A stretch of DNA of 64,000 bases, taken from contig CM064732.1 in assembly GCA_032717465.1 (NCBI GenBank), forward strand, positions 28,004,330-28,068,329. Direction: 5' to 3'. Of this stretch, positions 1-11,510 are shown piece after piece. Positions within the stretch are counted from its first letter, which is position 1. Each line of letters begins with the position of its first letter. Both the position numbers and the translations under genes were made by a program. Below the pieces are notes generated by a model. That model did not search any database. It saw only the letters and a program-made list of their open reading frames with translations, and had not been told where the DNA came from. This stretch comes from Coenobita brevimanus. Taxonomy: Eukaryota; Arthropoda; Malacostraca; Decapoda; Coenobitidae.

Positions 1-16
1 TTCATTACAATTTTTT

Positions 17-802
17 TTAACCTGCTGCATCCCAGCAGATTTTTCACCACTGACCTCCCCCAATCCCGGCAGATTTTGGATTTTTTTTTTTTTTTTTTTT
101 TTCTGGCTCAAACCTCCACTTTTTGTGAAAAACAATGGCAAATCACAGAAAACGTGCTTACCGGAGCTTAGAAATGGGCTATACAGGTGACCCTTTAAAC
201 ATGTGGTGTTGTGTTCTCTGGAGCCGTGCTGCAGCAGTCACGATTTCTATGACAGCGGTAACTATTGCAAACCACTCAAAAAAAGGTAGATATTTGTTCA
301 TTTGGCATGAATTTATAGGTAGTACAAGAATATACTGGTTTTCATACAATAATATAAGTGATATAGGCGTTGTTTCACTTACTCAACACATCAACATACC
401 GCACCTTCCTTGGCGACATTACCTCTTCATCTTTTCTGCTCGTTTCTTCCTCTGGCACCATATAATCTTTGTACTCCACATCGTTATCGACTGGGGAATC
501 ACTCTTGCCTTGAATTTTGTACCGTGATGCGACATGTCTTTACTGGCCAGGTCACTGCTAACAGGTGAGTTGCCGAGACAAGGGTATGCAGGGGAGGGGG
601 TTCACTCGGGATAAGGCAGTGTTACCACCTGGCAGCAAGTAGAGAAAGGTCTTCTGCATATGCCAACCAAAAATCACTTGCGAAACTTGATAATTTGCAA
701 ATGAAAGACCATGCAATTGGAAAACATATGGGTACATTGATGGGACTCAGCGTGACAAAACGTTGTAACGTTCCCATACGTTAACGGGACGCAGTGGGTT
801 AA
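17..802 (-). mobile_element. piggyBac-like non-autonomous element (MITE), copy 1
   Basis: The segment is bounded by TTAA at 17-20 and 799-802. Just inside, the ends are imperfect inverted repeats: CCTGCTGCATCCC on the left and, read on the minus strand, CCCACTGCGTCCC on the right (10 of 13 match). TTAA duplications and termini starting CC(C/T) are the hallmark of the piggyBac superfamily. Inside there is no transposase frame, only a 130-codon open stretch with no recognisable domain. Read on the minus strand, the body matches the element at 37456-38222: both carry the same run around 'cagtgacctggcca' followed by an acidic-looking stretch. That makes two diverged copies in opposite orientation. 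The acidic words may be a leftover of a transposase N-terminus, but this is speculative. Confidence 0.7.
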
Positions 803-2440
803 AACTCATCATTATATATTTATTTCCTCTCTCTTTCAGTCCCTCTTTTCCATTTTTCCCATTTGTTTTTTCATTTTGGGTTTCTTGTTTGCATATCACA
901 TGTTCGTCTCTTCCGTTAGCTTCCTCCCACTTCCAACTTTTTCAATATTGACATCCTTTATCACTCGCTAAATCACTTCATTGCACTTGTTTTCCTGTTT
1001 CTGTCTTTTACTCATCCCTTTTGCTTTCATTTACTTTCCTCTTCCATCATAACCAATAAAATGTGCTTTGTGAGCGTGTGACGAGTTAGCAAGCGTTTGT
1101 ACATACCCCTGTCATCATAATTTCATCTTGGTGTAAACTTTCAACATTTCTGGTGAGGTAGTTGGACAATAACAGAATAACAATTGAGCTAAATATTTAC
1201 TTTCTTCCGTCCTCTCTCTCTCTGAATATGCACATAACGAGGCTCCATAGCATTTATCACACGTGCAATGTTCAGTTCTCTGCCACCTTCTTGCTGTGTC
1301 AACCAACTGCGTTGGTAAACACTTGGCTATTGATCGAATGATAAAACACAGAAACAGGGCGATTACACTTGCTGATTTCTCCCCATAAACATGGAAAAAT
1401 CGCACATATATAATTATGAGCGTAATATCCTATATTTAATTATTGGTATACATGCATGAAAACAGTGCTACAACAGGAAATCTTTTTTAAATCGATTTCA
1501 TAATGGAGCATATCAGTGAAGACCTCGGTACATTCCCTTGGAAAGTTGGGATTCTAAGGAGTTTCTTTGGTCTCATGGGTAAATATATAGCTAAAAACAA
1601 AATATATTGATTGTATCTACTATCTGCTGAAAGAATCTCTCCTCTATCTCACATAGAAATGTTATTATCCTCTGAAAACCATTGCAGTTGGGCAGTGTCG
1701 TGTTGGGCCGGACCAGGTCGTCCTTGGCCGTTCATTTCTCAGCTGAACATAAAAGTGAACATCGCTTCTATAGCTCGTATTAATAATTTTCTCAGTTTCT
1801 TTTCTCCCTTTGTTCCAGCTTCCTCTTTCTATCACTTCCTTTCTCTCTTTTATTCCTGCATTCTTTTCCACACTTTCTCCTTTTCCTTCAATTTCCAAAT
1901 TCATTCTCCATTTTATTAACTGTCGCTTTCCCTTCAATTTGCTCTTGATATTCTGTTCGTTTCTATTTTCCTCTTTTCTTTATTTTTTTTTTCAAATCAC
2001 CATTTTGCTTTTCCCTCTTCCTTTCATCCTCTTCTCTTTTATTTTTTTTTTCTGTTCTATTGTTTTCTAAAATTTTCTCTTGTCGTTCATTCTTGCTTCC
2101 ATTTCCTGTGTTATTATTTTTTCCTCTTCTATTCTGGGTGATTTCTACTTTTTTTCTGCCTTTCTCAAATCCACATATTTTTTTTTTAATTTCTCACAAG
2201 ATCGCAAGTTCGTAATTGTTCTGATATTATTACATACCTCATCTTATTGGCCAGTTCCATGCTGCCCTTACAGTTCGCGCATTATTATTATTTTTTTTTT
2301 GTATTCTTTTGGCCAGCCCCATGCTGACTTTATTGTTAGCCGCATTTACTTTCTTGTATTCTTGTTTCATTGTGCCAGGTACTTCTACCCATCAGACTTA
2401 ACCAAATCCAACCAAACCGGGACACAGTGACCAGCTTATG
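803..2440. other. no gene seen; pyrimidine-rich intergenic DNA
   Basis: I see no coding signal here. From about 1780 to 2330 the plus strand is strongly T/C-rich with few purine runs, so the open frames on it encode only Phe/Ser/Leu/Pro low-complexity strings. The same asymmetric composition recurs at 3830-4440, 33181-34198, 48326-51330 and 58960-59640. Confidence 0.6.
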
Positions 2441-2465
2441 ATCTAGTTGTGTCTGCAAGGTTTTG

Positions 2466-2496
2466 GTTGCTAGGCAACCACTCGTTGCCTAGCAAC
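2466..2496. promoter_or_regulatory. paired palindromic X-box-like (RFX-type) motifs
   Basis: GTTGCTAGGCAAC at 2466-2478 and GTTGCCTAGCAAC at 2484-2496 are exact reverse complements separated by five bases. Each is itself nearly palindromic and fits the established RFX X-box pattern (GTTGCC, short spacer, RGCAAC). A weaker half-site (CCTAGCAACC) lies near 2686. The pair sits at the head of a dispersed repeat, so it may be the terminus or promoter of that repeat rather than a host enhancer. No gene is adjacent. Confidence 0.4.
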
Positions 2497-2499
2497 AGC

Positions 2500-3370
2500 C
2501 GAAAACTCGCTTTTTTCTTACGTTTCACGTTTCGAGCTGTAGAAGCATTACAAATGGGTGCAGAAAGCTCTGACTGATTTAGGCAAAATCTTGAGGTCAT
2601 TCCGTATCAAAATTGTGCTATCCATGTTTCCTCTCTGCCCTCTAGTTTTTGAGTGGCAACCCTGCGAAAATTCACCTCAGTGTCCCTAGCAACCAGTACC
2701 GTTTTTCAAAAATTCACCCCTAGTTCCCCAGCACCCTCATGGAAATTAATGAAATTTTCCATGCTTACAGACATTGACTAGTTCTACAACTTTCTATTGT
2801 ACATTTATATGCTACATTGGCCAAGTCAAGGGTCGAAAGTTATCAAACACAAAAACGGTGAAAATAGCTGAAAATCATGACTAAGTTTGTGCAAAATGTT
2901 AAGACTCAGAAGATTATTAAACTAGGGTCATGATTTTTGCATGGAATGCTGCACTGGAGAACGTCCATATAAAAATGACATTTAGTGTCAAAACACTTCT
3001 AGTTGCTGGCAGCGTCCCCTAGAATATTTACCTCTGGTGGGCCATTCCACGAATTTCAAGATCCCTAGCTCCACAATGGGTGGATGGAATTGAATGAAAC
3101 TGTGCATGCTTATACACGTTGATGAGCACTACAAGTGTACTTCATACATGTATGACCTATGTCCATCAGGTTAGGGGTCAAAGGTCATCAAGTGCAGAAA
3201 TATGAAAAGGGCTAAAACAAGGGACTTGCACTAGTGAAATGGTAAGGATCCGAAGATTATTAAGTCAGGGCCATGATTCTTGGGTGGAATGTTGCACGGG
3301 AGTACCCCCATATAAAAATGGCTTTTAGTATCCAAACGCACTTCCGATCGCTGACAAAGCTTGGTCTGCT
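2500..3370 (+). repeat. dispersed repeat with two tandem ~343-bp units
   Basis: Unit-defining words recur 343 bp apart: AGATTATTAA at 2911 and 3254, each followed by a run with the order 'ggtcatgat...ggaatg.tgcac' and then 'catataaaaatg'. Upstream, 'aaattaatgaaa' style text and 'catgcttaca' pair with 'gaattgaatgaaa' and 'catgcttata'. The units have diverged appreciably. No frame is open across either. The text resembles the tandem modules at 19900, 41290 and 62531 in style (ligand-free phrases such as 'aggtcaaaggtcat') but not in sequence. Confidence 0.6.
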
Positions 3371-3560
3371 TAGAACTTTTTTTTTAACTGTCTTTTACAG
3401 TTATAACGCCCTCTCTGTCACTCCATCAGTCTCTGTTTTTCCGTTTTTTTTCATTTTTCTTCTCTATCAGCATCGATGTTCCATTTCGTTGCTGTCGTAC
3501 TCCAGTATTATATATATATTTATTATTCTTCAAGTCATACAAATATTTTAGACTCACTAT

Positions 3561-3561
<1 letters not shown>

Positions 3562-3626
<65 letters not shown>

Positions 3627-3643
3627 TATTTATTTATTTATAT

Positions 3644-3676
<33 letters not shown>

Positions 3677-3763
3677 TGTTTGTGTGTACTGTATGTAAAA
3701 TGCTTGTTAATAGTTCTTTTTATTAGGGTATTTTAACAATTACTTCCATAATCATACATGATA

Positions 3764-3823
<60 letters not shown>
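3562..3823. repeat. compound microsatellite (TA)n - (TTTA)n - (GA)n - (GT)n
   Basis: (TA)n runs 3562-3618, then a short TTTA array, (GA)n near 3649-3676, unique sequence, and (GT)n 3769-3823. The apparent Ile-Tyr and Cys-Val proteins over it are artefacts of the repeats. Confidence 0.95.
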
Positions 3824-3825
<2 letters not shown>

Positions 3826-3829
3826 GCCT

Positions 3830-4344
3830 TGCATATCTTAATTCTATTCTCCTTCAGCCGTATATCCTTCTTTTCCACCTGTCTCTCGCTCAATCCCTAA
3901 AGCTTTTCTTCTATATTTCTACCTCGTATCTTTTTCTTAATCCTATTTTCCCCTCTACTCTCTCTTTTATTCATCATTACCTTCTCCTGTGTCCTCTTTC
4001 TACCACTTCCATTTATTTTTTCTCCCTTCACCCTCCCCTTCACTGGTTTTAGTACTGTCTCTCTCTCTCTCTCGCTTTACACCCTTTCCCACCCTTCACA
4101 AATCTCTGTCCCTCTCACTCCCTCCACCTTCTTTATCACCAGTTCCAATTTTCTTTCTCACCACTCCCTCACTAGTTTCATTCGTGTTTTATCGTCCATT
4201 CTCTCCTTCCATGGACTCCTCATTCACTTTTTACTGCGCATTCTTCTTTCTTTCTGCCTGGAGTTTCTTTTTTTTTTTTTTTTATCTTTCTTCTTCATTA
4301 CGTTCTACAAAAATTTCCTCTCTCTTGGTATGATTTGCGTAATC

Positions 4345-4429
<85 letters not shown>

Positions 4430-4440
4430 CTATCCTCAGC
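3830..4440. repeat. pyrimidine-rich tract ending in (TCTG)n/(TC)n
   Basis: The plus strand is dominated by T and C. It ends in a TCTG array (about 4347-4366) that passes into uninterrupted (TC)n to about 4426. There are no coding features. Confidence 0.85.
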
Positions 4441-4589
4441 AAGTATTACCGTCCACCAGTGCAAAAAAAAAAAAAAAAAAATTAAAGATACAATGAATGG
4501 AGGAAAGAAAAACAAGGGAAGTAATAAAAAAAAAAAAAACAGTCCATGTGCTTGTAGGCATCCTCAATTCATATTTAAAACAACTGGAT

Positions 4590-7248
4590 TTAAATAAAGT
4601 GGATTAAAAATGTTTGCGGGAAGCTACTCCCAGAAAGTGAATTCGAGAGAGTAGTAGTTCTGAGGATAATTGAATTTTGATAAGCAGAGGTTCTGCATTG
4701 CGGGGAAGAGAGTGTGAGATCATGGGCGCTCCCAGCTACCCAAGAATTTCGGGAGAAATTGTGAAGAGTAGGCACAAATGAAGCAAGACCGTCAGAGCAT
4801 TTACAGTAAAAATATCGGTAAAAGAATGCTATAGATGCAACATCTCTACGTACTGATAATGGAGGAAGGTCCTGCGTAATGGCAGGATTATTGGTAAATC
4901 TAATGGCTTTATTTTGAATTTCGTCCAACTGCCTCGGTGCAACCGCTCCACATCCACTCCACAGTGGAGAATAGTATTCGATCTGAGAACGCACGTAACT
5001 TGTTTATTGTGGCCAACTGCTCGTCAGTGACGAATTCACAAACTCTGTACATAAGTCTCAATTTTTTGGAAGCATTTTTAATAAGGGATTTAACATAAGC
5101 TGTTCAGCTTATATTGGTGTTTAGTGTAACACCTAGGATATCAATTGTAGCGAATATGGGGGATACTAACATCATTTAAAATTATGTGGGAGTCTAAGGG
5201 ATTCTATCTGTTGAAGAAATTAATGTACTTAGTTTTCTGAGCATTAAATGAGACCAGATTTGTTTGTCCCCATTGGTTAATTTTAGAAAGGTTCTGGTTT
5301 AGAGAAATTGCTGTGATTACTTGAGAACTTATAATATCAGATAGTGTAAAGGAGGTACTAACTGTGAAAAAAGTATGAAGAGTCGAGTCATCACCAAAGG
5401 AGTGTATTGGGTTGTGAGTGACAGATAGGTCATTTATATGAATGAGAAAGAGGGTTGGGGCCAAAATTTATCCCTGAGTTACGCCAGCATTTATGGAATG
5501 AAACTGGGAATAAATTCCATCTACCAGGACCCGTATTTTTCTATTATGAAAGTAAGAAGATATTAGAGGAACCAGTGATGCAAGGTCATATTGTGACATC
5601 TTAGACAATATGGCCCGGTGCCATACTCTGTTAAATGTTTTTGAAATATCAAGTGCTATTGTGTGTGTTTCACCATGTTCGTCTATTGTTTTCTTAACCT
5701 GATGGATAAGAAGGCAAAGAATGTCTGCAGTTGAACGTTCTTGTCTACAGCAAATCCATACTGCCGATCATCAATTAATATATTTGTTTCTTGGTGCTTG
5801 ATTATGTGTTTTTTATTAGTGATTCAAATACTTTACCGAGAACGGAAGTTCTAGCAATTGGTTTATAGTTTGATGGATCAGAAGTGGCCCCCTTTTAGGA
5901 ACAGGATGGATATTTGTTTCTCTCCAAGAGGTTGGAAAACTTGAGGTACAGATGCATAAGTGGAAACATTTTTGTCAATACGGGAGACAACACTGGGGAG
6001 CAATTTTTAAGTGCTATCGAAGGAAAATCATCTAGACCAGTAGCTTTGTCTACTGTGAGATTCTGTAATATAGCTTGTAGGTTGTACGTATCTTCTGTGA
6101 ATCTTACAAGGGGATATTTGAGGGGAATCAAAATCAAGTACAGGAATATTGTGATTTTCTGTATTTAGGGTTAAGTTTGTTGAAAAAATATCAACAAGAG
6201 GGTTGGTTTTTCCACGTTGGTCACTTACTAGATTTCCATTGGGGGACTGTAACGGTGGAATGGAAGAGGTGGTAGTGAAGTTAGATTTTAATGAATTAAG
6301 GGTAGACCAGAATATTTTGTTATCATTTGGGTTGGTTAGTAGTTTGTTAGCTTATTTATTAAGAATGTTTTGTTTAGAAAGATTGAAAATAGTTTTGGCA
6401 CGGTTTCTGATATTTCTACAGTATTGTAGTTAAAGGCTTCTTTAGTTTTGGGCCTTATATAAGTGTTATAGGCTATTGTTGTATGTTCTGTTACTCTAAC
6501 ACAGTTGTGGTCAAACCATTTAGGTGAATTACATCGTTTTCTGTAACTATGATGGGGAATGAATGTTTCCATGCCGACTTCAATGAAATCCTGTATGTGG
6601 CCCAATGTGGAGTTTGCATCTAGAGAGAAAAAGGAGGTCCAAGGAACATCCATGAAAAAATATTGGAGATCCTCCCAGTCTGCCCTGTCATAGTGCCATT
6701 TAATCACCATGACAGGTTCACAGCAGGAAAGTGCCGTAGGTTTGAACTGGTGGCTTGTATCAGACAAGGATCCGAAGATCCGAGGGGGGACTTAATTTCG
6801 ACATTATAATTACCTGATTTGGTTGTTAGAAACAAGTCCAATATGTGGGGATTTTGATCGGCGTTGTCTCGTATAAGGGTAGGTTAACTGACTAACTGGG
6901 TGAGATTCAATGAGTCTGCAAATACCTCACATTCAAGACCAGACTCATCAGTTCTGGCTGAATAAGTGAGCCATTCGGCATTATGGACATTAAAATCAGC
7001 CGGGATAGTAATTTCTGATGCAGTGTTAATGTTGAGAACACTTAGATGTGAAGACAGAGAGTCAAATAAACTCGGCTCTGGAGGGCATTAGGAGAACGAT
7101 AAACACAACGGAAATACTTATTTTTACCAAAACAATTTAATTTGTATATGGAATAGTCGAAATAAGGACAATTAAATCCAGTAATCTCCTCCAGGGCAAT
7201 TTCTGATTTTGCAAGGCAACATACGCCTCCTTAGGGTCTGAAATTTTG
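4590..7248 (-). pseudogene. endonuclease (C-terminal part) and reverse transcriptase of element A, broken
   Basis: The endonuclease part (about 7248-6780) reads ADFNVHNAEW, where the family has a GDFN metal-site motif, so Gly is replaced by Ala. It continues with a Leu-Asp-Leu-Phe stretch. The linker spans 6767-6440. RT blocks follow: a DKATGLDDFPSIALK block near 6045, which corresponds to the 'NKAPGPDGI' block of the family; LFLIHINDLS then GDDSTLH near 5390, the catalytic Y/F-x-D-D box, with the normal Ala replaced by Gly; and the C-terminal block YYSPLWSGCGA near 4970, followed by a Gln-Leu-Asp-Glu-Ile-Gln-Asn-Lys-Ala stretch. At least three frame changes and stops separate these blocks. 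Function before decay: nicking target DNA and copying the element RNA at the nick. Confidence 0.75.
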
Positions 7249-7567
7249 AATCAAGAATCTACTGTATCCATCTATCTATATACCTAGGCTGCTTCCCCCA
7301 GGGAAAGGGAGGTAGCCGAGACAGGACGACACATTCCCGATTTACTTATCCACTCAGACACATTCATTCGCATCTTAGCCCAGAGAGAAGGGACAGATCC
7401 CCCTGCACCACACCGCATGAGGGTCAACTGCACAGTACAGTCAGTGACATCTGCAGCAGGGCCCGACAGCAGAGCTGGTTTACCCCTGCCACATCATAAA
7501 GGACCCATCCCCTTACCTGATCAGCTGATCAGACCAAACGCAGGAGAGTATCCCCTCAGGGTTCCAT

Positions 7568-9466
7568 CGTCATTTATTTATTCACAATTTCTCTCCAGCC
7601 ATTTCTATCACGCACAGCCACTCTTCCTTGTTCAACAGACATCTATCTCGCATCCAACACACTCCTCACACTGTCCATCCATCCTCTTCGTGGTCTTCCT
7701 CTCAGCCTTACACCTCTCACATTAGATCTAGTTATCATTTTCACCAATTGCTCATTATCCATTCTCTCCATATGCCCAAACCATCGCAACAGCCTCTGCT
7801 CAGCTCGATCAGCCATCTTCCGCACAATGCCATTTCTCCTTCTCACTTCACCATGTCTCACTCGATCCATACGTGTCACTCCACACATGCTTCTTAAACA
7901 CCTCATCTCCAACACATTCAAATTTTTCCTCTCTGCTTCACCCATATTCCATGTTTTAGCTCCATATAACGCAGTCGGTACCACAACACCCTCATACAGT
8001 CTTCTCTTTACGTCCATTCTAAACGAACGACATCTACACACTTTTTTCATTCCTATCAGCACCTTTCCTACTTCATTCATTCTAAGCTACACTTCTGCAT
8101 CTATTCTTCCATCCACAGCAACAAGTGACCCTAAATACTTAAAACACTCTACCTGCTCAAGCAACTCACCATTCAAAATTATATCCATCCTCCTACCATC
8201 TACCAGCCTCATACACTTCATCACTTTACTCTTATTCTCATTTACTTTAAATTTTCTCTTTTCACACACCCATCCAAACTTCTCTACCAACTGTCACAAT
8301 TTCTCCTCTGAATCAGCCACCAGTGCAGTATCAGCCACAAACAGCAGCTGCTTCAGATTCCACTCTCTACCATCAACATACACCAGACTCGACCTTCACC
8401 TAACACTCTTGCATTCACCTCCTTTACAGTACCATCCATATAGATATTAAACAACCAAGGCGACATCACACGTTACTACTGCAGCCCCACCCTCACGGGA
8501 AACCAATCACTCACAGTATTTCCCACTCTTACACACGCTATTTACATAAAATCTTTTCACTTCTTTTAACAACCTGTCATCAATTCCATTTCATCTCCTT
8601 TACTGCCTCCCGCACTTCCTCCATCATGATCAAAGAATCATTCATCTTTCCCAACACATTTATTCCTTGCATCCTTCCATCTGCCACAATCTCAGCCTCC
8701 CATTCGTCCCCTGCATTTAACAATCTTTCAAAATACTCTGCCCATCTCTTCCTTACTGCATCCATATCAGTTAACATCCATCCACCCTCTGCTTTTACTC
8801 TCTTCCCTCCCAGACTCTCCCTTTCGCATCCTTTTCACCTCCTTCCAAAACATTTTCTTATTCGATTGAAAATTTTCTCTCAACCGCCTACCCCACCTCT
8901 CATCTGTTGCCACTTTAGCATCACGAACAACCCTTCTCTCACTATTCCTCTTTTCCTTATACCTCTCATATGATACCTCATCCTTCCTCTGTAGCCACAC
9001 TTCATATGCAAGTCTCTTCTCTACCACAGCCATACTTACTTCCTCGCACCACCATTCACTTCCCTTTCTTACATCACCACCTACTCGTTTCACACCACAC
9101 ACCTCTTCTGCATGTCCCATCACAGCACTCTTAAACAACTACCTTTCCTCCTCGATACTGCCATTCTCCTGAGTTTCACTGAATTCCACTCAACCTTCAA
9201 TTTCTCCTGATATGGTACTCTATCATTTTCTCTCTTTTATCCAACTCACTCACTTTCAAAACCTCCCTGCCACACCTAACTCTCCTAGCTCTCAGCCATC
9301 TCTTACTTACTGTTAACTTTCCCTCCACCAGGTAGTGGTCAGACATACTTCCACCCTCCCCTCTTAAAACTCTCACATCCAGCAATCTTCCTAATACATT
9401 CCTGGACACAACCACATACAGTAGTCCATCAATCCTCTACCAGCAACCCTTCCACCCTCCTGTCTC
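7568..9466 (-). pseudogene. reverse transcriptase and C-terminal domain of element II, broken
   Basis: From 9466 down, the frame carries the end of the endonuclease (GRVAGRGLMDY near 9450, then MSDHYLVEGKL near 9340) and an Arg/Lys/Glu-rich linker (9138-8770, with ERRVVRDAK and FWKEVKRMRKG). RT start words lie near 8750 (RWAEYFERLLN). A gap of decayed RT follows, then LNGELLEQVECFKYLGSLV near 8180, and finally the C-terminal domain 8080-7568 with LRRLYEGVVVPT-like text, LEMRCLRSMCGVTRMDR, LRWFGHMERMD and RGRPRRGWMDSV. These last motifs are typical of RTE-type and related elements. Much of the central RT around 8300-8580 is too damaged to read the catalytic box. Confidence 0.75.
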
Positions 9467-9492
9467 ACCCATCTAATATACTATAGCAGTAG

Positions 9493-9538
<46 letters not shown>

Positions 9539-9912
9539 TTTGGGCAGCCGAAACTACACATTCAAATAGCACCAAAATTGGCACAAAAATTGCAAAAAAT
9601 TCGCTGATGTGAAAAAACTTGGTCCCATCACGATTGAAAAACTTTTACTATATTTAATGAGCGATCACATTTTGACCAAAAAACTCTGCTCCTGGAACCC
9701 GGCATAGGATCTCCGTAGAATTTTTTGCTCAGAGGTAGAACTAAAATAATCTGGGTTCCATTACCGAAGCTGAAAGTTTCACAATCAATTGGTGAGCTGC
9801 AAAAAATCCAAGTGACAACAATACACTAGAACAGCACATTAACGCGAGAGCCCTCCACAGGAGCAAGTGCGAGGGACCCGAAGGGCCCACGAGCATGGGC
9901 CCACGAGCACTT
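9467..9912. mobile_element. unidentified ~450-bp insertion inside the endonuclease of element II
   Basis: Endonuclease coding reads up to about 9913 and resumes at about 9466 with the expected next residues (WVRQEGG), so the DNA between is an insertion. It holds (GT)n at 9499-9537, an A-rich middle, and a terminal GC-rich part with 'gggcccacgagca' twice in tandem near 9885-9910. I see no tRNA-like box, no open frame and no clear target duplication. It could be a SINE or a non-autonomous DNA element. Confidence 0.55.
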
Positions 9913-10489
9913 GTGTACACTTATAAATATCTTTCTACTCAAACACGGTATTTCCAATCACTATCTCTCGCTCAATGCGCATCCATATCATTCGTTCCCC
10001 ATCTTCATTTCTTCCAGGCACACCATGCATACCAACTACACCTTCAATTGCTACATTTTCCACTCTAACATTCAGATCTCCCATCATTACCACATTCACA
10101 TTCACTCCAAAACTCTGCAGACACTCATCAACATCATTTCAGAAAGACTCCTTCTCTTCTGAATCCCTTTCGTTACCAGACCCGTATGCACTTACAAATA
10201 CCCACAACTCAAGTTCAAATTTCTCTTTCACCCACATCAGTCTCGATGACACCTCCTTCCATTCAATCACACACTGCTGCACTTCCGGGCTCACTAACAA
10301 GACCACACCATCTCTTGTCCATCCTCTATCAACATCTGACAATCTTCCATTTACACTTCCAAACTTAGACTCACCATTCCCTTTCATCTTTGTTTCACTC
10401 AAAGCTAACACATCCAACTTTCTTCTCACAAACATTCTCCCAATCTCCTCTCTTTTAGTTTCAATTGTACTACATCCACGCACATTCAT
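9913..10489 (-). pseudogene. endonuclease N-terminal half of element II
   Basis: The minus strand from 10489 reads MNVRGCSTIETKREEIGRM, then LDVLALSETKMKG, which holds the conserved Glu of the ETK metal site of APE-type endonucleases. GVVLLVS and WVFVSAYG follow. After a frame change, GDLNVRV (near 10082-10102) matches the GDFNA motif. The protein starts at the family's usual N-terminus with no zinc finger upstream. It ends where the 9467-9912 insert interrupts it. Confidence 0.75.
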
Positions 10490-10749
10490 AGACCCAATTT
10501 TCAGGGTACGAGGATAACTTAGTCCCCCATCCCTTGCTATGGCTTGTCTCTTTTTCGGAACTTAAAAAAAAAGAAACAGAGGAGGGGATCCCTAGTCCCC
10601 TCACCCCGATCCTTTTATTAGCCTTTTACGGCACGCAGGGAATACGGTGGCAGAATTCTTCCCAACACAACCTGACCTCAGAGTAGTAGTACCACCCATA
10701 GTGCGGCCAGATTCTGTCCTCCCCTTCCACAGGGAGGACACAATCAAGA

Positions 10750-11051
10750 TATAACCAGGAAAATTTAACCTAGCTAAATCAGAGGTAAAGCTTACTTGAG
10801 TCTGTCAGAAATAGCAGATCTGGAGATTCAAACTTGAGGAAATTATGAACAGAGTTGATGTTGGAGTGAAGTCCCCTAATATTGCAGAAGAAAATTTTAC
10901 AGCACTTCCAAGCAGTTTGGGGGCGCCACAACACTGAAGGTGGCACAGTCGCCTGATGACGACCGGGAGGGCCCTGTGCAGACGACCCAGCCCTGCCGGT
11001 GGTGGTCATCTGAGAAACCACCACACTAATTCCCAGTATACCAGCAGCCAT
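10750..11051 (-). pseudogene. start of the endonuclease of element A
   Basis: The minus strand reads a Gly/Ala-rich leader, then KIFFCNIRGLHSNI, then FESPDLLFLTDS, the N-terminal signature of Jockey-type endonucleases (usually LFL-S/T-E-T). A frame change follows immediately and text equivalent to 'QVS...LNFPGYIL' continues to the duplication of element II at 10742-10749. The catalytic Glu of the ETQ motif is lost at the frame change. Confidence 0.7.
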
Positions 11052-11510
11052 GGTTCTTTTTATGGGGGAGGGGAACAGGGATGTGTTGTGGAATATGTAT
11101 GATATATAATGACAAGATCGGTGTTTTATAGAGAGAGGATAGCTGGTTTAAGGCAATGTGATATATTGTGGATGTGTGTGTTGTGTAAGGAGGGCAGCCT
11201 GATGCCCTCTGATGTGTGAGGCAGAAAGATGTGTAACCAGCTACCAAGGTCTATGAGAGAAAATGGAATCCAGGCTATTCCGTGAGTCTCCCGTTACCTT
11301 GGCGGTAGTACTTCCCCGGTTGGGGCTGCCTACCCCTACTACTCACTATTATGCGTGTCCGACCCCAGCGATTAAAAACGACGCTCTTTCTACGTTTACC
11401 CCGAGGGAATGGATTAAAGAGAGGCCAGCTTAAAGGTGGGTAACTGAGGAGGTTCCCGGTGGCGGAAGTCTATGTCGAAGTCTCCCGCTTGGGAGAGCTC
11501 GTATACAGAA

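Larger units (their letters stand above)
7257..10741 (-). mobile_element. RTE-like non-LTR retrotransposon II, nested in element A
   Basis: The element is flanked by an exact 8-bp duplication, AATCAAGA, at 7249-7256 and 10742-10749. On the minus strand it begins with a short GC-rich leader containing a 'ccgtaaaaggctaataaaag' block, then endonuclease, RT, a C-terminal domain, a 3' region and a tail around 'tatagatagatgga'. A second 3' copy of the same family lies at 40650-41250 on the plus strand and shares the text from the C-terminal domain to the last bases. The internal stops and an internal insert (9467-9912) make this copy inactive. Because the endonuclease of A resumes after it, II is younger than A. 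Confidence 0.85.
4530..11510 (-). mobile_element. Jockey-like non-LTR retrotransposon A, decayed and split by element II
   Basis: Reading on the minus strand from high to low coordinates, the element has: a GC-richer 5' untranslated region (about 11510-11060), the start of an apurinic-type endonuclease (10750-11051), a break filled by element II (7257-10741), the rest of the endonuclease (about 6780-7248), a linker, reverse transcriptase (about 5900-4590), and a T-rich 3' end near 4530. Copy B at 34630-37240 carries the same domain order and matching peptides. Frames shift several times, so the element is dead. Assignment to the Jockey group rests on the endonuclease-RT order, the peptide style and the absence of a visible RNase H; CR1-type remains possible. 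Confidence 0.75.

Noticed and set aside
3989..4333. Ser/Leu/Phe-rich plus-strand frame
   Set aside because: Composition artefact of a C/T tract.
7628..8450. Plus-strand frames of up to 207 codons
   Set aside because: They are the complementary strand of the element II RT; the minus strand carries the recognised motifs.
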